64,000 bases of DNA from Cristatella mucedo (lineage: Eukaryota > Bryozoa > Phylactolaemata > Cristatellidae): NCBI GenBank assembly GCA_009760855.2, contig WPIO01000069.1, positions 188,001 to 252,000 on the forward strand, written 5' to 3'. The first letter of the stretch is position 1. The number at the start of each line of letters is the position of its first letter. This document shows, piece by piece, positions 11,465-22,150 of this stretch. A program made the translations under genes and the position numbers. Under the pieces are notes generated by a model. It saw nothing but the letters and a program-made list of their open reading frames with translations. It was not told the DNA's origin and made no database searches.

Positions 11465-11926
11465 ATGGCTGCAACTTCTGATGTTACTGACCCAAGTCTA
11501 GCAACTACTGCTACTGCACTAAAAGCTTACGTAGATTACCTAGTTAAATCAAGAATGACATCTTATGATGAACAACAACTTGATTCAGATATTTCAGTAA
11601 TGACTGATACATCTGTTAAGAAATTCTATCTAGATGAATCTGACATTGAAGCTCAAAAGATACTTACATCAGGAATGGCAGACGTGACAGCAAATCTTGA
11701 TACTAAAGTTAGGTCTAAAGTTGATGCTCTTCTAGATGCACATGGAGAAATCTCTAGTTACACAACATTTATTGCAATTCAACTTACAACACTCTCAACA
11801 GTTATTTCAGGAGTATCTGGAGTTAATCCTGATATCTCAGGAATTGTTAAAGATGAAAGTTATGCAGTTCTACCTGATATAACTGATGGTACAAGTGCAA
11901 GACAAAAGCAACTGCAGCAACACTAG
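11465..11926 (+). CDS. Conserved element protein (KSRMTxYDEQQL family), element A
   Basis: 153 codons reading ALKAYVDYLVKSRMTSYDEQ and then VMTDTSVKKFYLDE, with alternating helical and Ser/Thr-rich segments. The element B ortholog (33,184-33,927, minus) has the same blocks and is interrupted by an L2 insertion. A frame change near 11,905 would give an Ala/Thr/Pro-rich tail ending at 11,988, closer to the B copy, so this C-terminus may be shifted. Start is preceded by TATATAGGAA-ATG. Function unknown; a virion or scaffolding role is possible. Confidence 0.65.
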   Translation: MAATSDVTDPSLATTATALKAYVDYLVKSRMTSYDEQQLDSDISVMTDTSVKKFYLDESDIEAQKILTSGMADVTANLDTKVRSKVDALLDAHGEISSYTTFIAIQLTTLSTVISGVSGVNPDISGIVKDESYAVLPDITDGTSARQKQLQQH

Positions 11927-12029
11927 CAGCACATGCACAAGCAACCGATGATGCACCTGCTGCAACATCTACTCCAACCACTGTGTAATTTATTTAAAGT
12001 AAATTAAAATTAAAACAATATTATAGAAA

Positions 12030-12421
12030 ATGGTTTCAGTTGAAACAAGAGGAAAAAACTGTCTTAATGAAGTACAAGGACAACAATATTCAAACTTTAA
12101 AATCTGTTCTTATCCAATGGGTAGAATTGAAGACATTAGATCAACTTTGTTAGATGCGGTAAAACTAGTACTAGAATATAAAGCACTAAGAATCAACCAC
12201 TCTGAACCACAAATTGCATGTATATTCACTAAAGTTAAATATGGTTCAATATTTCAAGAAAGCCTTAAAGTCTAAAAAATAGAAAAAATAAATAGCATGA
12301 AGTCTGAAGCATACTCTAAAAAATTGAACTAACTAAACAAACAAAGAAAGAATTAGATGCTGGAAAGAGTTGTGATCTACCAGAAGAATTGATTAAAGAG
12401 ACTATTGATTCGAAGTTTTAA
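12030..12421 (+). pseudogene. Conserved element protein (GRIEDIRSTLLDAVKLVLEY), element A
   Basis: Open for 81 codons (12,030-12,275), then a stop; similarity to the element B ortholog (32,731-33,111, minus) continues to a TAA at 12,419-12,421. The strongest block is GRIEDIRSTLLDAVKLVLEY, identical in both copies, so it is the most constrained part. Start context is TATTATAGAAA-ATG. The stop overlaps the stop of the convergent gene at 12,418. Function unknown. Confidence 0.6.
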
Positions 12422-12900
12422 ACAGAAGGATTAGTACTGTAATCTAATATATCATCAATTGTAGGTTGTTCAGGTGTAAGACCATATCCATCTTGTAATA
12501 CATTTGGTTGTGCCTTAATTACTGACTTAAAATCATCAAAATTATAATCTGTCCAAGATTTAGATGTTGTATTTGATAATGATAGAGAATAATTCACTCC
12601 GTTAACTAATAAAGTCTCAATAACATCCTCATCACTTGGAGTTATAATATTTTGATAGTATAAAACAGGAAAAGCAACATTAAATTTAATTGGTTTTGAT
12701 TTTGGAATATCAATACTAGTAAAATTAAATACGGATTCACTTAATACTAGCATATAATTACCATCAATACCAAAAGATCTTAAATTAAGTATAGTAGATG
12801 TATGTAGTCCGGAAGAATACAATTTACATATGTATTTTAAAACTATAATATCACTAATATTTATTTTATCTATGTTTATATTAACTTGTGTGCAAACTTA
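12418..12900 (-). pseudogene. Fibre-cluster terminal gene, C-terminal part, element A
   Basis: A 134-codon open frame ends at 12,418. It is beta-strand-rich with a Ser/Asn/Tyr-heavy composition (VNGVNYSLSLSNTT) and aligns by position and C-terminus with the element B gene at 32,124-32,734. The upstream part toward 12,900 is shifted. By position it would be the distal, knob-like gene of a fibre cluster; that role is inference. Confidence 0.45.
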
Positions 12901-13620
12901 ATTATATAATTTATTCTAGTTATATTATCATCTCTTAATAAAAAAGGAATTATTAAAAGGCAATTTATTATATACTGAATATCTAGTTGTACTATCAATA
13001 ACATTAACATTTAATAAAACTGCACTGTCAAAATCTTTTATTTTTATTGCTATTATTGAGTTTGTTGGTTTTTTTAAAGTTAAATAGAACTAGTGCTTCA
13101 TCACTAGAAGAAGAAGCTCTACTTGTTCCTCGAATATATATAACACTATCCACTCTCAATTCACCAAAATATCTGACTGAAATAAAACTAAAAGTAAAAT
13201 AAAATATATTTCCACATCTTAAATAAAAATTGGTTAGCATATTTAGAAAATTAAATCAATGGGCTGGTAATTTATTAAAATAATATCACTTCTTCCTATT
13301 TTCAATTTATTTACACCTAAATTTCCACTTATTGTTTTATTTGAACTACATACATAAGGTTGCGTATCAAGATATTGTTTGTTGCAACATCACTTCCATT
13401 AATAGCATCTAAAATATTCTCATATTTTTTCTGTCCGCCGATTAATTCTACTAGTTATATGTTGATCTGAGTCTTTTCTTACATAATTATTATCAGCAAA
13501 TGATTTATTAAAATGTTGTAATAAATTTACAGTTTCTTCAACCTTTTTTATTCTATTTGAATCAAAATTTAAAGTTCCATTTGTTTCTAATTCTTTTCTA
13601 TAAATAATGTTACCTTAATG
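12901..13620 (-). pseudogene. Fibre-like gene, truncated, element A
   Basis: Matches the element B fibre gene 3 (31,545-32,122): FADNNYVRKDS near 13,490, FYLRCGNIF near 13,215, and a Y-x-D repeat remnant near 13,375. Several stops are present. The 5' end is lost at the boundary near 13,625, where a non-viral junction begins. Confidence 0.5.
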
Positions 13621-13627
13621 CTATATA

Positions 13628-13664
13628 AACAGTTAACGTTAACGATTAACAGTTAACGATCACA
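13628..13664. repeat. Short GTTAACG-type tandem repeat at the element A boundary
   Basis: CAGTTAACGTTAACG and ATTAACAGTTAACG recur head to tail between the truncated viral sequence and an L2 piece. It may be junction filler from the break that removed the rest of element A. Confidence 0.5.
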
Positions 13665-13668
13665 AAGT

Positions 13669-14165
13669 TCTTCTAGAGCGCCTGTCATCTCGCCTGGGCA
13701 TACCTGGCACTGCTCTGCAGTGGTTCAGGTCCTATCTCAGTGGGAGACTCCAGAGTATTGACGTGAATGGACAGAGATCATCTAAAGTACCTCTGAAATA
13801 TGGAGTACCTCGGGGCTCAGTGCTAGGTCCGGTTCTTTTCACGGTTTATACTCTGCCTCTTGCTGATGTGATTGCCAAGCAAAATCTAGGTTTTCACTTC
13901 TATGCGGATGACATTCAGTTGTACCTTTGCTTTGATCCCTCCCAGCCTTCGAGCACCTCAAATTCGCTCAACTCACTAGCTGCATGCATTGATGACATCC
14001 GCACAGGATGGCAGCAAATTTTCTAAAACTAAACGATGATAAAACTAACCTACTAGTTATGGGATAACCGAGTACGATTCAGAGATTGGAAAGGCTGACT
14101 CTCAAAATTGGCTCTGCCAGCATATCTCCAGTTGAATCAGCTCGAAATCTAGGTGTCATATTTCA
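13669..14165 (+). mobile_element. L2-type non-LTR retrotransposon, reverse transcriptase fragment
   Basis: Encodes the RT palm: GVPRGSVLGPVLFTVYTLPL then GFHFYADDIQLYLCF, with the catalytic YADD near 13,902-13,913, and continues to LGVIFH at 14,160. One frameshift lies near 14,007. It meets an L2 piece in opposite orientation at about 14,165. The family is the one present more than a dozen times in the window. Confidence 0.85.
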
Positions 14166-14815
14166 TATACTGGTGGTGGAGTAGATCTGCAAGATAGGCT
14201 GGAGAAAAAGAATATAGGGACCTACAAGTGAGCGACAATACCTTGAAGTCAAGCCGTTGCTTGACTGGTAGCCAGTGCAGGTCGGCGAGAAGTGGTGTAA
14301 TGTGGCGACTGCGATGCTCACGACAGACAAGCTTAGCTGCAGAGTTTTGCACCAGCTGCAATCGCCTGATCGCACATGCCGGTAGGCCAGTAAGCATTGA
14401 ATTGCAGAAGTCGAGACGGCATTTCACGAATGCATTGACCAACTTGGACGGGGTATCCTAATCTAAACAAGCCCATATTTTAGCAACGCTATGAAGCTGA
14501 AAATAGGCAGATTTGACTTGGCAGTGGATATGGTCGTCTAACGAAAGGTAGCTTTGGAATATGGCACCTAGGTTCGAGCTGATTCAACAGGAGATTTGCT
14601 TGCAGAGCCAATTTTGAGCGTCAGCCTTTCCAATTTCAGGATCACACTGGGTTTGCTTATAACTAGTAAGTTAGTTTTATCATCGTTTAGTTTTAGAAAA
14701 TTTGCTACCATCCATGTGTGGATGTCATCAATAATGCAGCAAGTGAGTTCAGGGAATTTGAGGTTCTCGAAGGCTGGGAGGGATCAAAGCGAAGGTACAA
14801 CGATTCAACTTTCCC
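14160..14815 (-). mobile_element. L2-type retrotransposon fragment, opposite orientation
   Basis: Minus-strand translation gives the RT C-terminal region (CRLDFCNSMLTGLPACAIRR, near 14,360-14,420; PLLADLHWLPVKQRLDFKVL) and, at 14,620-14,800, the segment just after the YADD motif. It overlaps in content with the neighbouring plus-strand piece, so the pair is two insertions rather than a simple 5' inversion. Confidence 0.8.
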
Positions 14816-14847
14816 TTATATAGTCTTATTAACCTAACACAACTCTT

Positions 14848-15209
14848 AGTAGTATGCAAATGAATGGAGCCGCGATTGCACACTAGGTAAGGCGGTTGCT
14901 TTCACGACCTCGGTCCCGAGGTCGTGGGTTCGATTCCTGCAGTGGGCGATTCTGTATCGCCACTGCAACCGGTGGTGATAGCCGTAAAGGCTCTTCTGTC
15001 GCTATACAAAGGGAGGCTGTTTAATCAGCTAGGATTTTTTATTTATTTAATGGAGAATAGGGTCGCAATAATGGTGGCAGCCTTTAAATAAATCGGACGA
15101 GGAGAAACGATTGAGCGTTAATGTGATGGTATATTGGAGGACGGTATATTCAATTGATGACGTCATTTGAATGAGCCTTAGACTCCATTTCATTCATTTA
15201 CATACTACT
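14848..15209. mobile_element. MITE-like inverted-repeat unit, copy 2, carrying a SINE
   Basis: Ends AGTAGTATGCAAATGAATGG (14,848) and CATACTACT (15,209) are inverted repeats. The internal sequence (TAAATAAATCGGACGA, TTGATGACGTCAT) matches the copy at 42,623-42,800. As in the other copies, one side is extended by TATATAGTCTTATTAACCTA from about 14,816. Here the unit sits in L2-derived sequence rather than next to viral DNA. A SINE at 14,870-15,048 interrupts it. Confidence 0.75.
14870..15048 (+). mobile_element. tRNA-derived SINE, copy 1
   Basis: The tRNA-like head has an A-box-like TAGGTAAGGCGG (14,884-14,895) and a B box GGTTCGATTCC (14,927-14,937), the internal RNA polymerase III promoter pattern. 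The body (GGTGATAGCC, CTGTCGCTATACAAA) and a T/A-rich tail follow. Flanking AATGGAG at 14,863-14,869 and 15,049-15,055 is a 7-bp target duplication. A second copy, reversed, lies at 47,306-47,489. Confidence 0.85.
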
Positions 15210-15933
15210 CGATGGAAGTCGACTGACCAGCTAACACGTTTGTTCGTGCTTGCTGCATCGTCTCGCGCCCCTGTAGTGTGCTTTGTTTAACACCCTCCTT
15301 GTAAAATTACCCTGTTGTTTTGACGCTTGCGTTATTATAAAGAGGTTTAACCTAACGGCCGCTCCTCTTACCCTAGCTCTGCGGCGTGGCAAGCGGCAGC
15401 ATGGCCAGAGTATCGCAGGGTTTGGCGGGAACTAGCCTTTGACCCCTAGAACTCTACAAGTGTGTGTAGCTACAAGTGTGTGTCCAGCCGTTTAATGCAG
15501 GCTCGTGCTTCTTTTGTGGCAACTGTAAAGCGCAAGCTCTCTGAGGATGCTTTATCAAGTGTAGTATTATTGCGCTTTGACTCCTGTAGCACTTTGCTGG
15601 CCTTGGCTGAATTTTAGCGCGAACAAGAGCTGTTCGGAGGCGAGCTAGAACTCCTTTGTCCTGGAGCAGTGAGCCAGAGAGGAGCGTCAGAGCGGTTAGA
15701 GAGCAAGAGCTTAAGAGCAAGCCAGGAAGCTGAGACCGGCGGTGGCGATTCGGCCTTTAGAATTGGTCCGATACCCGCGGAAGCTGCTGATTGATGTTGG
15801 CTGGCCTGTCAACCTCCGCCTTCACTCGGTCCAAGAAAGAATCGTCTGGAACCCATCCGCCATTCAAGCTGGACAGAGGGGACATTCCAGTGGCCTAGTG
15901 CCGGTATTAGTTCCTTACAGTAATGGGCCATGG
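15210..15933. other. No gene recognised; relic L2 3' hairpin at about 15,525-15,580
   Basis: Contains a diverged copy of the L2 3' stem-loop (AACTGTAAAGCGCAAGCTCT then ATGCTTTATCAAGTG and an ATT-rich tail) at about 15,525-15,580. The rest shows no motif in any frame. Confidence 0.45.
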
Positions 15934-16546
15934 TGTCGGGCCCAATACCACTAAGCTCTTGCCCCATTGTCTCAGCCAAGTATTTAAGAGTCGAGCGACG
16001 CTCGCTCTGGGTCTTTTTGTCTGTGGTCTTCTGTCTTTGGTCCGGCTCCGCCGTCGGACTCGTTTTCTCTGGAAGCGAGGGAGGAGGGCGGGCTGTTCGC
16101 CAGCAATTGACGGAACAGGACGAGACAGCGAGCTAGGAGGATTCGGTGGACTCCACCGAATACGGTCGTATCGCGCCCGAGCTGGCATTTTGTGTTTCTT
16201 TCGTGTTTTGTGTGTGCGCGCTAGCACGTGGTCTCGGCATAGGGATTTGCCGGTGCGAGCTAGACGTAGTTGGCGTGTTTGAGGTATTCCCTCGGCACAG
16301 GTGGGAACGGATTCCTAGTTCACCGGTTAGGGTTTAGGGTCCGGGTCACGCTTAGTGTGGAGGAGTATTCCCTCCGAAAGAGTGTTGGTGTAGCTGAGAA
16401 CGTGCGAGGAGTGTGGAGATAAAGCTGAACTAGACGCGCAGCGACTTTGTGCGCTTGCGAATAAAGTTCAGTAAAATCCCCAATTTGTGTGTCTCGCTTT
16501 CCAATTCACGCCGCGGACTCACGACCCCCTTTAGTAACGGTAAGCA
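15934..16546 (+). mobile_element. Possible solo LTR
   Basis: Starts TGTCGGGCCCAATACC, has a TATA-like AGTATTTAAGAGTC at about 15,985 and a poly(A) signal GCGAATAAAG at about 16,458, in an order and spacing like an LTR (U3-R-U5). No partner LTR, coding region or target duplication was found in the window, and the right boundary is a guess. It could equally be an unrelated promoter-bearing repeat. Confidence 0.3.
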
Positions 16547-18559
16547 GGTCAGCGCCAGAAACGCTCGTTTCGTGGCGGCCAGCTTATTGCGCGTAGGCGC
16601 GCACCGAACGGCATTAGGCGATAGGCTACGCCGCTAGGTAAGCGGCAGGTCAAGCTTACCCCGCCGAGCCTTCGGCGTTACACTCCTGCGGTTGTTGCTA
16701 GCGTAGCATGCAGAATATCGAATCCGGCTTTATTATCCTAGGTGTCTTGGTAACTGCACATCTTTCCATATACCATATGTTGTGCAGTTACCCGAAGGAG
16801 GAACGGTTTAGCTATCACAGCAGCAGCATGACCACCGGTAACTAAGGGCAGCTAGCATTGCCTCTGGACAAACAGTGCCGCCACGTGCGGAAGTGGTTAG
16901 CAGGCGGCCGGCTTACGTAGGCATCTGACTACCCGTATGGACTACGTCTACTTCCGATCCGCGATGGCCCCGGCTGCAACGGGCGGTGGCCGCGTGGAAA
17001 CGGTGGTGTTTTCATACATGCGGATGAATGATATATGTCGGTGTATTTCTATTCAAATTAATTTAACGTGAGTCATTCTTTCATTATTGTGCGGATTTCC
17101 TACGCGTACTTAGTACTGAGTACGCACGGCATGCCCATGTGTAGTATAGGCAGGCGAATTGCAGCTCCGAGCGCCGGCGAGCTCCACTAAGTTTTCGGTG
17201 CGTATTGCACGGCACTGACTTCAGAATAGTGCTGGAACGTATTATAAAGCATATCAGTGTATATTTATGGAATGACTATTGCTGAAATACATAGCGCCGG
17301 CGTACTTGCCTTGATTGCCCCACCGTTCTAGGGCTCGTCAGTAGAATTCCATAAGCACAAGTGCCTGGGGGTAACTTTGCCTGTACTGTAGCGAAACTTA
17401 CCAACACTTGGTCGGTCGACGCTTTTATGGTCGTCTGCCTTCTAAATGGATTGCCGTCGTGATATGCAATTGGAACGGGCTGGCACCAGCTTACAGGCAC
17501 ATGGCACTTTCGACATATGTGCTCGTCAGATATGATCCGTTCAGTTGCCAACTGTGTAGACAGCAATCTGTCATGACGTAATGTGTCATGACGATTCTCA
17601 CCTGCTCACAAGTGATTAGTAAACGGATTAACTTGCTAGTTTAAGTATTCCTTCGTTTGTAGTTGCCTGTCACTTGTTGTATTGATGGCTAGTTCGACAT
17701 GATTCGACGTGTCATGATTACCTTCGTTGGCTCGCACGGCCAGAACCATGCCACTGACTGCCCAATGACGCCAGGGCATCAATCATTGAAGCCACGGTTG
17801 AAGCAGCACAATGTTTGCATTGCTATTGCTGCTAGTGCACCAGTTTTAGTGCCCAGTTCCCACACCATTGTCCCATCCATCGGTTTTATTACTCGCAATG
17901 GTTTACCTTGCTTGATGGTTTTCGTGGTTACGGTTTACAATGCCGTGTTGGAGATACTTTGTATAAGTGCTCCATGACGGTGACCATGGAACGGTTAGTT
18001 GCCCATCTGACTGGCGTGGCTGCACTTATCGAGCTGTAGCAGAGCGACTCGATTCGGTTTCAAGCCGTTTATTTGTGGTTCCTTCCTACTCGTCCGCGGG
18101 CGAATGCTATCCTCCATGTCATGTCTCAATAGGCATGCCGTGTGAATGCAACTGACACATACTGTGACCCTGGCCGGACCAGAAATGCTGTCTCCAAGCT
18201 ATACAGATCAATGAGCAGCTGTTGGCTTGGTCGTAAGACGAGGCTGACAACGTTGCTGTGAGCAGTAGGACTGTTATTGTAAAGGACACAGGTCGAAGGA
18301 CGCCTAGCATGCAAGTTATTGCCCTTGTCGTTTTGCAGACTGGAGCTGCATGTTGAAGTACGATAGTGTGAGCTCACCTTTGGCCAAGGCAATGAGCGAG
18401 CCCCTGTCGGAGGCCATTTTGTAAGCAAACATCTGCCAATGTGGCTGTGGAAACCTGCGATTAGTGTGCGACTGGGAAGGCACATGTTATTTCCATGGCA
18501 CTGGCAGCAGTGATGAGTCGTAACCGCAATTTTCCGTACTAGTGATGCATTTCCGCTGA
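16547..18559. other. No gene recognised
   Basis: Two kilobases with overlapping short frames only. A small hairpin GGTAACTGCACA...TGTGCAGTTACC lies at about 16,750-16,792. No terminal repeats, RT, transposase or host exon motif was seen. Confidence 0.4.
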
Positions 18560-19079
18560 TTGCAAATTGTTGAATTTGATTTCAGTTGCTTGAGGCCGTG
18601 CTTCCGGAGACCACGAACTTGGACTTTGCTGACGTCATTGACGGATTGGGGTGCTGGCTTGACATGCTCCCTTCCAGCTGGCCTGGCAGCTCATCGGCCG
18701 GGCCCAAACCATCGTATGCCAGTTTGCAGCTCGCTAAACGGCTAAGGCTGGTCGTCGGCCAGCGACGACACACCACCTTCGGATATCGGGCGGTATGTGA
18801 GCCTTGGGTAGCTGGCCTGGCGTGGCGACCCCTCGGCTTCTTCGGTTCCTAGTATGGCACAGCCTGAAGCTCACACGGCTGTGAACTCAAACCAGCCGTC
18901 CTTATTCGACAGCCGTACCTCGCAACAGAGTCTCGTCTGTACCCCGGTGGTGTTCGGATCGCCTCACTGGAGTCGCTAGACCAGCCGGTACGGCTACTAT
19001 GGCACTATCGCCTGCTCGGTGCACAGCTCCAGCTGCTAAGCCCTCTGGCTCAGCCTCTAGCCATCTTGGCTTGGCTTGT

Positions 19080-19750
19080 ACAGTCCCCCCCCCCGGCAGG
19101 CTAGGGGCTAATGAGCTTGCCCTTAAGACCCATATTCCTGGGCTGGTTGACCCTGCTTCAATGGACACTGAAGCTATTGTGTGCAGCCCTCCCTCTGCCG
19201 GCTACTTATGCCAGCTGCTTAGGCTAGGCAGCTATCGAGCCTGCCAGCCCAACCCCGGCCAGCTGCTCAGCAGGCCCGACAGAGGATGGCTGCCTGACCC
19301 CAGCCAAGAGCCGAGGCTCTCCTCCAGGGGCCGCCATGCCGAGCCCGAGGGCTCATGAGCCTGCCGGCCGCCCAGGCTTTATCCCATTTCCGGGCCTGTG
19401 CAGCCACAGCCAGCAGCTCGGACTCTCGACTTGTGCCCTGCATTCCTGGGTCCCGGCGGCCAGAGGGCTAGGGGCTAATGAGGCTGCCCCTGTGCCCTGC
19501 ATTCCTCGATCGGTTGACCCTGCTGTGGTGAACAATGGTGCCATTAAATGTACCAGTCCTCCCTCAAGCAGCCCAGGTGAGGCAGCTAATGAGCCGGCCA
19601 GCCCAACCCGGCCAACCGCTCGGATGGCCCTGCAGCTGATGGCTTCGTGACCCCAGCCAAGAGCCGAAGCTCTCTTCAAGCTGCTGCTGTGCCATGCCCA
19701 CGGGCTAATGAGCCCACCGGCCGCCGCCGAGTCGGGGCTCAGCCCTCAGG
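19080..19750 (+). repeat. Two degenerate about 360-bp tandem repeats in the RLE 5' region
   Basis: GGGCTAATGAG recurs at about 19,106 and 19,469, GGTTGACCCTGCT at about 19,145 and 19,509, and CCCAGCCAAGAGCCGA at about 19,298 and 19,653, spaced 355-364 bp. The repeats precede ORF1 and could serve as promoter or leader modules, which is inference. Confidence 0.6.
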
Positions 19751-20027
19751 CCCAATTAGGGCTGACCACAGAGGTACAGGAAGCCTGGCCGGGCAGCCAG
19801 CCGGCCCGTCAACTATGCAGCTGCCGCCCAGTCTTCGGCCCCTTTCCGGGCGTATGCTGCCAAAGCCAGCAGCTTCGACTCTCGCCCTCGCCCCAACAAC
19901 GTCGATGTGCCCTTCCCCGGAGCCTGTCCATCCGTGACTTCCTCCTAGCCATCCAGGCCGAGCATGGAGACACCTTTCAACGGGTGAAGATTACCGGCAG
20001 CCCACAGCTGACACTGCGGCTCTGATC

Positions 20028-20521
20028 ATGCTCCGTTGCCACGCCCCAGAGCCAGCACAGGCTCTTGCGTTACACCTGGCCGCCCAATTCCCGGGCTGCA
20101 GATTCTTGGGTGACCGGCAACTGCTAGTCATGGTCGATAACATCGACATCGACTCGACGGAGGACACCATCTGCTCGACCCTCAGCCGGTTTGGCCAGGT
20201 GTTCCACATGGCCAAGCTGTGCCTCTACGGCACCTACCCCTCTGACCGTAGAGAGGTCAGAATGATCGTGGACCGGCCAATCCCCCAGTGCTGTCCATCG
20301 ACGGCACGGCCTGCCGTGTTTGCTACCCGGGCCAACCCCCAGCGTGCACCAACTGTGGCTCGGCCGACCACGACTACCCGAGGTGCCCCGCCCACCGCTG
20401 CTGGCGGTGCAAAGCTCTGGGCCACATAAGCTCGGCCTGCACTGTCCCCCAGCGTTGTGGGAAGTGCGGTGGCTCAGGACACTTTGCCGGTGACTGCACC
20501 GTCTCGGCCTCAGCAGCGTAG
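20028..20521 (+). pseudogene. RLE element ORF1: gag-like protein with three CCHC knuckles
   Basis: The first part (20,028-20,290) carries DRQLLVMVDNIDIDSTEDTI and FGQVFHMAKL, resembling an RRM-like fold. A frame change near the C-run at 20,282 leads to a second frame with three CX2CX4HX4C zinc knuckles: CTNCGSADHDYPRC, CWRCKALGHISSAC and CGKCGGSGHFAGDC (about 20,345-20,510), followed by TAG at 20,519. The same order (including the shift point) is visible in copy 4 near 44.0-44.45 kb, so the frame change may be an ancestral feature. Expected role: RNA binding and particle formation. The likely ORF begins upstream of 20,028. Confidence 0.7.
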
Positions 20522-21100
20522 CCTGACTCCAACTTACCCCTTGCTTGCTTCCCCCCCTAGCTGCCCCATCAGCAAGCCGCCGCCTCATCGGCACAAGGCC
20601 TGGCTCTGCCAGAGCCTCTCTCGAGGGCGCCCCTACAGCTGGCTACAGCTCCAAGCACGGACCCCCCACAGAGCTTGGTGTCCCTTCCTGCAGAGATCGC
20701 ACGCGAGTTCGACTCTCAGTTCTCTACAGGCCGGCCCAGCGAGGCCAGCTCCCCCCAGCCTCTGCTCGGTGTGATAAAGCTGCCGCCATCTGCCCGACAG
20801 TGCTCTGCTGTTCAGTCAACTGGAAGAGCCAGCCTGGCCCGCCTCCCTGCCTGATTCCCCAGAGGAAGGTTCCTCGGCTGCCTGGCTTAACCTCCCCTCC
20901 CCTCTGAGCTCGCCCCGCAAGGCCCCCACCCGCAAAAACCCCCTCTCCTTGTTTCCGCCGGAGCTGTTCCTACCATCTCCTCCGACCGGAGCGCAGACCC
21001 ACAAGCGCAAGGCGAAAAGCCTGGCCGCAAAGAAACTGGCTGCCGCGAAACTCACGGCAGCTGCGTCGAGGTCGGGTAGGAGCAGCCAAAAGATCTAGCC

Positions 21101-21802
21101 ATGCCTCCCCCTTCCAACTCCTCCCGGGTGGGGCCCTCCCCACCAACCACTCCCCTTCGCCCTGACTACTGGCCCCTCTCCTCCATCCGGTGCCCTCTCT
21201 GCCCCTGGGTGTTCTCCACAGTCTCCCCCTTCAGCTCCCACCTCTCCTGCCTGCACAACTCGACCCTTCAGATCTGCTGCCCTCGATGCCCCTGCATCTG
21301 CTTGTCCACCTCCGCCCTCACCTTACGCCTCCTCAACACCCACGGCACCCCCTCAAATGAGGCCCAGCCCTCCTTCCCCTCAGCCATGCCCCCTCCGTCG
21401 ACACTTCCTCCGATCCTGTGCCGCACTTCGACCAAAGAGCCCCCCCCCCCCGCGAGTCCCCTTTCCATGTCTCCCCCCACCCACGATGCTCCTCCGTCGA
21501 CCCGCCTTCCGCTGTCCGAACCTAACATGCAGCCGATGACCGCCCCTGTGCCTACTGCCTCTTTGGAGCCGATCCAGCTACCGCCAGCCCGGCACGACAC
21601 CTCGCCACTGCACGTGACCAACCCGACGCACCCTGCTCCGTCGCCTGTCTCGTCGACCTCGCCTGTCTCCTCTCCGTCTCGACGCAGCCACCGTAGCAAT
21701 CAGGACGCCCGCCGTCTGCCAGCTCACCGCAGCGGGAGTTCGTCGCACACTGGACGTCATCCTTGGAGGCCCGCATTACATCCAATGACTGGTCGGGCTT
21801 AG
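21101..21802 (+). pseudogene. RLE element ORF2, N-terminal zinc-finger part
   Basis: Open for 233 codons. Residues about 29-70 contain a C2H2 finger (CPLCPWVFSTVSPFSSHLSC followed by LH) and a second cysteine/histidine cluster (CCPRCPCICLSTSALTLRLL then NTH), as in the DNA-binding N-termini of R2-type proteins. A long Pro/Ser/Thr-rich linker follows. The frame ends in TAG at 21,800-21,802; the RT resumes in the same frame at 22,151 after a region readable only in other frames (HLQRLYRVNRARAVREVL near 21,955). Confidence 0.65.
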
Positions 21803-22150
21803 CAGCTGACGTCCTGCAAGCCAGCTCCGAGTGACTAGCCCTGGCCCGGTCCCTCTGTCGGGAGAGGCGCCCGCCCGGCCCCAATCCCGACCTCGGTCGG
21901 CCCACGAGCTCCTCGGGCCGCCGGCCCTGGGACCCGCAGAGCGCCTCACACCTCCAGAGGCTGTACCGAGTCAACCGGGCCAGGGCTGTCCGCGAAGTTC
22001 TGCTGCCGGCACCCACTGCCTACTCGGGGGACGCGGAAGCCTGTCGGGCCCACTGGCAGGCCGAATCCACGTCCAGGCCAGTGTTCTCCTCGCGCATCGG
22101 CAGGCTCCTCGCCTCTACGCTTCCTCCGGTGCAACGCGCCGTCTAACATC

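Larger units (their letters stand above)
6556..13625 (+). mobile_element. Endogenous Polinton/adintovirus-like element A (degraded, truncated)
   Basis: An AT-rich island encoding, left to right on the plus strand, a family B DNA polymerase, an acidic protein, two small paralogous proteins and two conserved small genes; then convergent minus-strand remnants of two fibre-type genes. Gene order, strands and even the convergent overlapping stop codons match element B (24,682-42,590), which lies in inverted orientation. The right end is cut inside a fibre gene near 13,625. The polymerase is full of stops, so the copy is dead. Confidence 0.85.

Noticed and set aside
14868-14945. Functional tRNA gene
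   Set aside because: A and B box-like sequences are present, but a full cloverleaf was not found, and the sequence is repeated with a SINE body and target duplication.
16325-16345. Telomere-like TTAGGGTTTAGGG
   Set aside because: Only two imperfect units inside a GC-rich repeat; no array.
21268-21699. 143-codon minus-strand Gly/Val-rich frame
   Set aside because: Shadow of the Pro/Ser-rich ORF2 linker on the plus strand.
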